Of a stretch of 64,000 nucleotides of DNA, positions 61,639 to 64,000 are shown in pieces; within the stretch, counting starts at the first letter, position 1, and each line of letters opens with the position of its first letter. Under the pieces are notes generated by a model. It was not told the origin of the DNA and did no database searches. It was given only the letters and a program-made list of their open reading frames with translations. Origin of the DNA: Pyronema omphalodes (lineage: Eukaryota; Ascomycota; Pezizomycetes; Pezizales; Pyronemataceae). The stretch covers positions 496,001-560,000 of the forward strand of contig JAJJXM010000038.1 in assembly GCA_024516155.1 (NCBI GenBank), given 5' to 3'. A program made the position numbers and the translations under genes.

Positions 61639-63421
61639 GTAAAGGATGAGGTTTGGAGTTGAAGTTTACGCTAGAGAACCGTCTATAGAGCTATAGGTGG
61701 AGATCTCATATTCTCTTCCATGATGAATGGGTTGTTTCATAATTCCTATACAAATAAGAAGCTATCGATAAAGATGGGTATGTCATCTGCATCTCGCCTC
61801 ACATCCATGACCATATATGTATAGATTTGTCTATAATCTCTAATTATCAGTATTGTTAGGCCTCAGAAAGTGCTGAGACGCACCATAGAGATATTGAATT
61901 AAGTATTTAGCAGCATTAAGGTGCCTTAGCTATCATAGAAGCGAAGCCGTAGACGTCTTAATGCTTCAACAGCATGGAAATATAAGTCGCAATGTCGCTG
62001 CTGCATATAGCAGGAATGCGATTTGTTTATTGGTATGCCATATCATTCTGAATGGCTTCATTGGGAGATGTTATGGCGGCTTTCGTGGATTGAATTTCCT
62101 ATCCCAATTAATTTCTGTCTTGTTCTTGCTTCTTTTACATGTAGTCCTTATACAGTGATGTTGCTCTTTCCTCATTGCTACTGCGTTTTGAATCATGTCA
62201 GATGCCGGTAGAGGTGTCTATGAATAATGTTTATTAAGATGGGATTTAAGACGTTCAAGGTGATTCTGCTGGATTTCATAGGGTTTAGGGTTTATATTGT
62301 TGGTACCTTGGCGTAGAAGTGGTGACCTCTACATAAGAGGAGCTATCCTCCCGCTGTTCCGTTTCCATTTCTTTTCCCTCTGCACTATCATTGTTTTATC
62401 TCAACTGGACACTCATTCCATCTATATCATCTCCTTTGCTGTCCTTTTTGCTCTCATCATGATTCTTATCTCCATCCTCACACCTGGCAATACCCCCGCT
62501 CCATTGTCACTTTTACCTCTATATGTCTTCTCAAGTGCGTTTGCTTCCGTTCCATGGTTTATCTCAGAGGTTCTAAATATGAATCCTCTTTGATTACAGC
62601 TTGCAATGTCTAAGATATTTCGCATTGAAGCCGTCGCTGAGAACATTCCATTGTCTACAACTCTTAATTACTTAAAAGCCCTTGGGTTGCTGAACGATAT
62701 GTTGGACCCGTGAATTTTGTTATCCGTTTTTGACTATTGACGCGCTGTTCCAGACCCATGATCACTTAGACTTGGTACTGCAATTTCTTTAGCCCCTGTC
62801 ATAAATTGTATTTCCACTCTTCCTTATATATCCAATTTCTGTATCTTCGAGCTAGCGACGAGTTGGCTTTATTTATTTCTGTGTTTGTATAACCTTTGTC
62901 GTGTTGAAGCCCTTGGTGATTCTATCTCTATATATGGCTGTGCGCTTGGTTATCCCTCATATGCGCTGTGATGGCTATCCCATATTGTCATCTATGTTCA
63001 TACTTGAAGTATAACTTGCGTGCATATATATATTATCATAGTATTTGGCGCTGTGAGTGTTGCCTGCTATTGGGATATTTTTTTATATTATTCTTTCCTT
63101 TGGGCTCTTTATGTCGTCCTGACTCCTGGGCTTATATAACCGCTGTTTTCTGTTTCTTAGTACCGTTGTTTTTGTATTTCTTCTCCATGAACCGTCTAAT
63201 TCATTCAAGTGCCAGAAATGAATAGACAGTTGAACTAGAAGTTATCATCCAATCTACAGGTGGACCTACACAGACTACCAAATTGATAGCAAAAGCAGCC
63301 GGTAGGTATAGTTATATACTTCATGCGTTTCTGCACCAGCTTTCAGTGGGTTCACTATACTCTACAGCATCCATGATCTTTTTATTTAAAACATTTCATT
63401 CTCGTTTGTTTTATTTGCCTA
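61639..63421. other. Non-coding AT-rich stretch
   Basis: No supportable gene. Frames at 62297-62593 and 62968-63225 encode hydrophobic peptides, but that is what T-rich DNA gives by chance. Near 62280 there is a telomere-like motif (tagggtttagggttt). Confidence 0.45.
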
Positions 63422-63483
63422 TTTGTTTGTTTGTTTGTTTGTTGTAATCATACACCGATTAAAGCCTCCAAAGCCCATGCGGA
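63422..63483 (-). mobile_element. LINE-like 3' end with (AAAC)n tail, 5'-truncated
   Basis: On the minus strand this reads gcatgggctttggaggctt, taatcggtgtatgattac, then aacaaacaaacaaacaaac. The core matches the two other copies; the tail unit is AAAC rather than AAAT. Confidence 0.6.
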
Positions 63484-64000
63484 ATGAGATATTTCAGTCC
63501 TCTAATCCATCTTAACCAATCTTGGCGTCTCTGCACAAGTGAACTTCTATACACTTTTCACAAAATCCCTACAACGAAGAAGTCAATACCAATAAAGATC
63601 TCCACTGCAGATAAGTGATTCTCATTCCAGCATCCGTAATATGTTATTTCCATTGGATCATTTATCACCCCCCCCCCCCCCCCCACACACACACACCTAG
63701 AGGAGTTCTAATCCCGCTAATTTTGTACCCTTCCATTGTGCGTATGTAGACTGGAAACTGTAATACTATACAGAATTAATAACCTGTATACTCATAGAAC
63801 TGGATCTTCCATGCTGATAAACACCATCCCCATAAGAACTCAACTGTAACGGGATAAATTTAATATTCCCACCTTCTTGATGAGGTAACGAATACTAACG
63901 AATAGTAGTTTCATGAAGCCGGGGTTTCTTGATATGCTGATTGATAGATGGCTGAATTATATAATACGTACATAATCCACCATCTTCACTTTTCAACCTC
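63484..64000. other. Non-coding end of the window
   Basis: No gene seen. It contains C17 followed by (CA)6 at 63668-63696. The window ends within this stretch. Confidence 0.5.
63668..63696 (+). repeat. Poly-C tract of 17 followed by (CA)n
   Basis: A run of C (63668-63684) that passes directly into an acacacac dinucleotide repeat. Confidence 0.9.

Noticed and set aside
62297..63225. Hydrophobic frames considered as small membrane proteins
   Set aside because: T-rich DNA encodes hydrophobic residues by chance. There is no conserved motif, and codon patterns look random.

Overview
The window looks like nuclear DNA of a filamentous ascomycete (Pezizomycotina). The genes have short GT-AG introns of about 50-265 nt with fungal branch points such as CTAAC. 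The gene families are typically fungal: a homothallic-independent TALE homeodomain regulator, a fungal-specific transcription factor domain, a DUF1349 protein, an F-box/ankyrin protein and a large fungal-only membrane protein. There are no operons or Shine-Dalgarno sites. Only five protein genes can be modelled well in 64 kb, so the genome is gene-poor and probably repeat-expanded. I cannot name a genus.

Layout. Positions 1-4692 are non-coding with short tandem repeats. A complete non-autonomous hAT-type transposon lies at 4701-5640, with terminal inverted repeats and an exact 8-bp target duplication. A non-coding stretch of about 11-13 kb follows and leads into a TALE homeobox gene (18904-19976, +) with a long, intron-containing 5' leader. 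The 20-28 kb stretch holds the end of a LINE-like element, a block of diverged short repeats, a possible tRNA-derived head and an ankyrin-repeat relic. A five-exon gene for a 661-residue membrane protein lies at 28213-30433 (+). After another gap, a six-exon gene encodes a fungal transcription-factor-domain protein (37048-40302, +), with a TATA box but no visible zinc cluster. The 40-50 kb stretch is a gene desert, followed by a doubtful minus-strand gene near 50.1-50.7 kb. A single-exon F-box/ankyrin gene with a TATA box lies on the minus strand (53254-54528), a tRNA-Cys(GCA) gene at 56988-57060 (-), and a two-exon DUF1349 gene at 59798-60496 (+). The right end carries two or three more LINE-like 3' ends, one with a tail of about 360 bp of AAAT repeats.

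The genes do not form an obvious pathway or cluster: there are two candidate transcription regulators, one candidate ubiquitin-ligase adaptor, one membrane protein of unknown role and one lectin-like-fold protein. I saw no reverse transcriptase, transposase, CRISPR array, polyketide synthase or NRPS. All exon boundaries were placed by eye, using reading phase, splice consensus and family resemblance from memory. They have not been checked by computation or transcript data.
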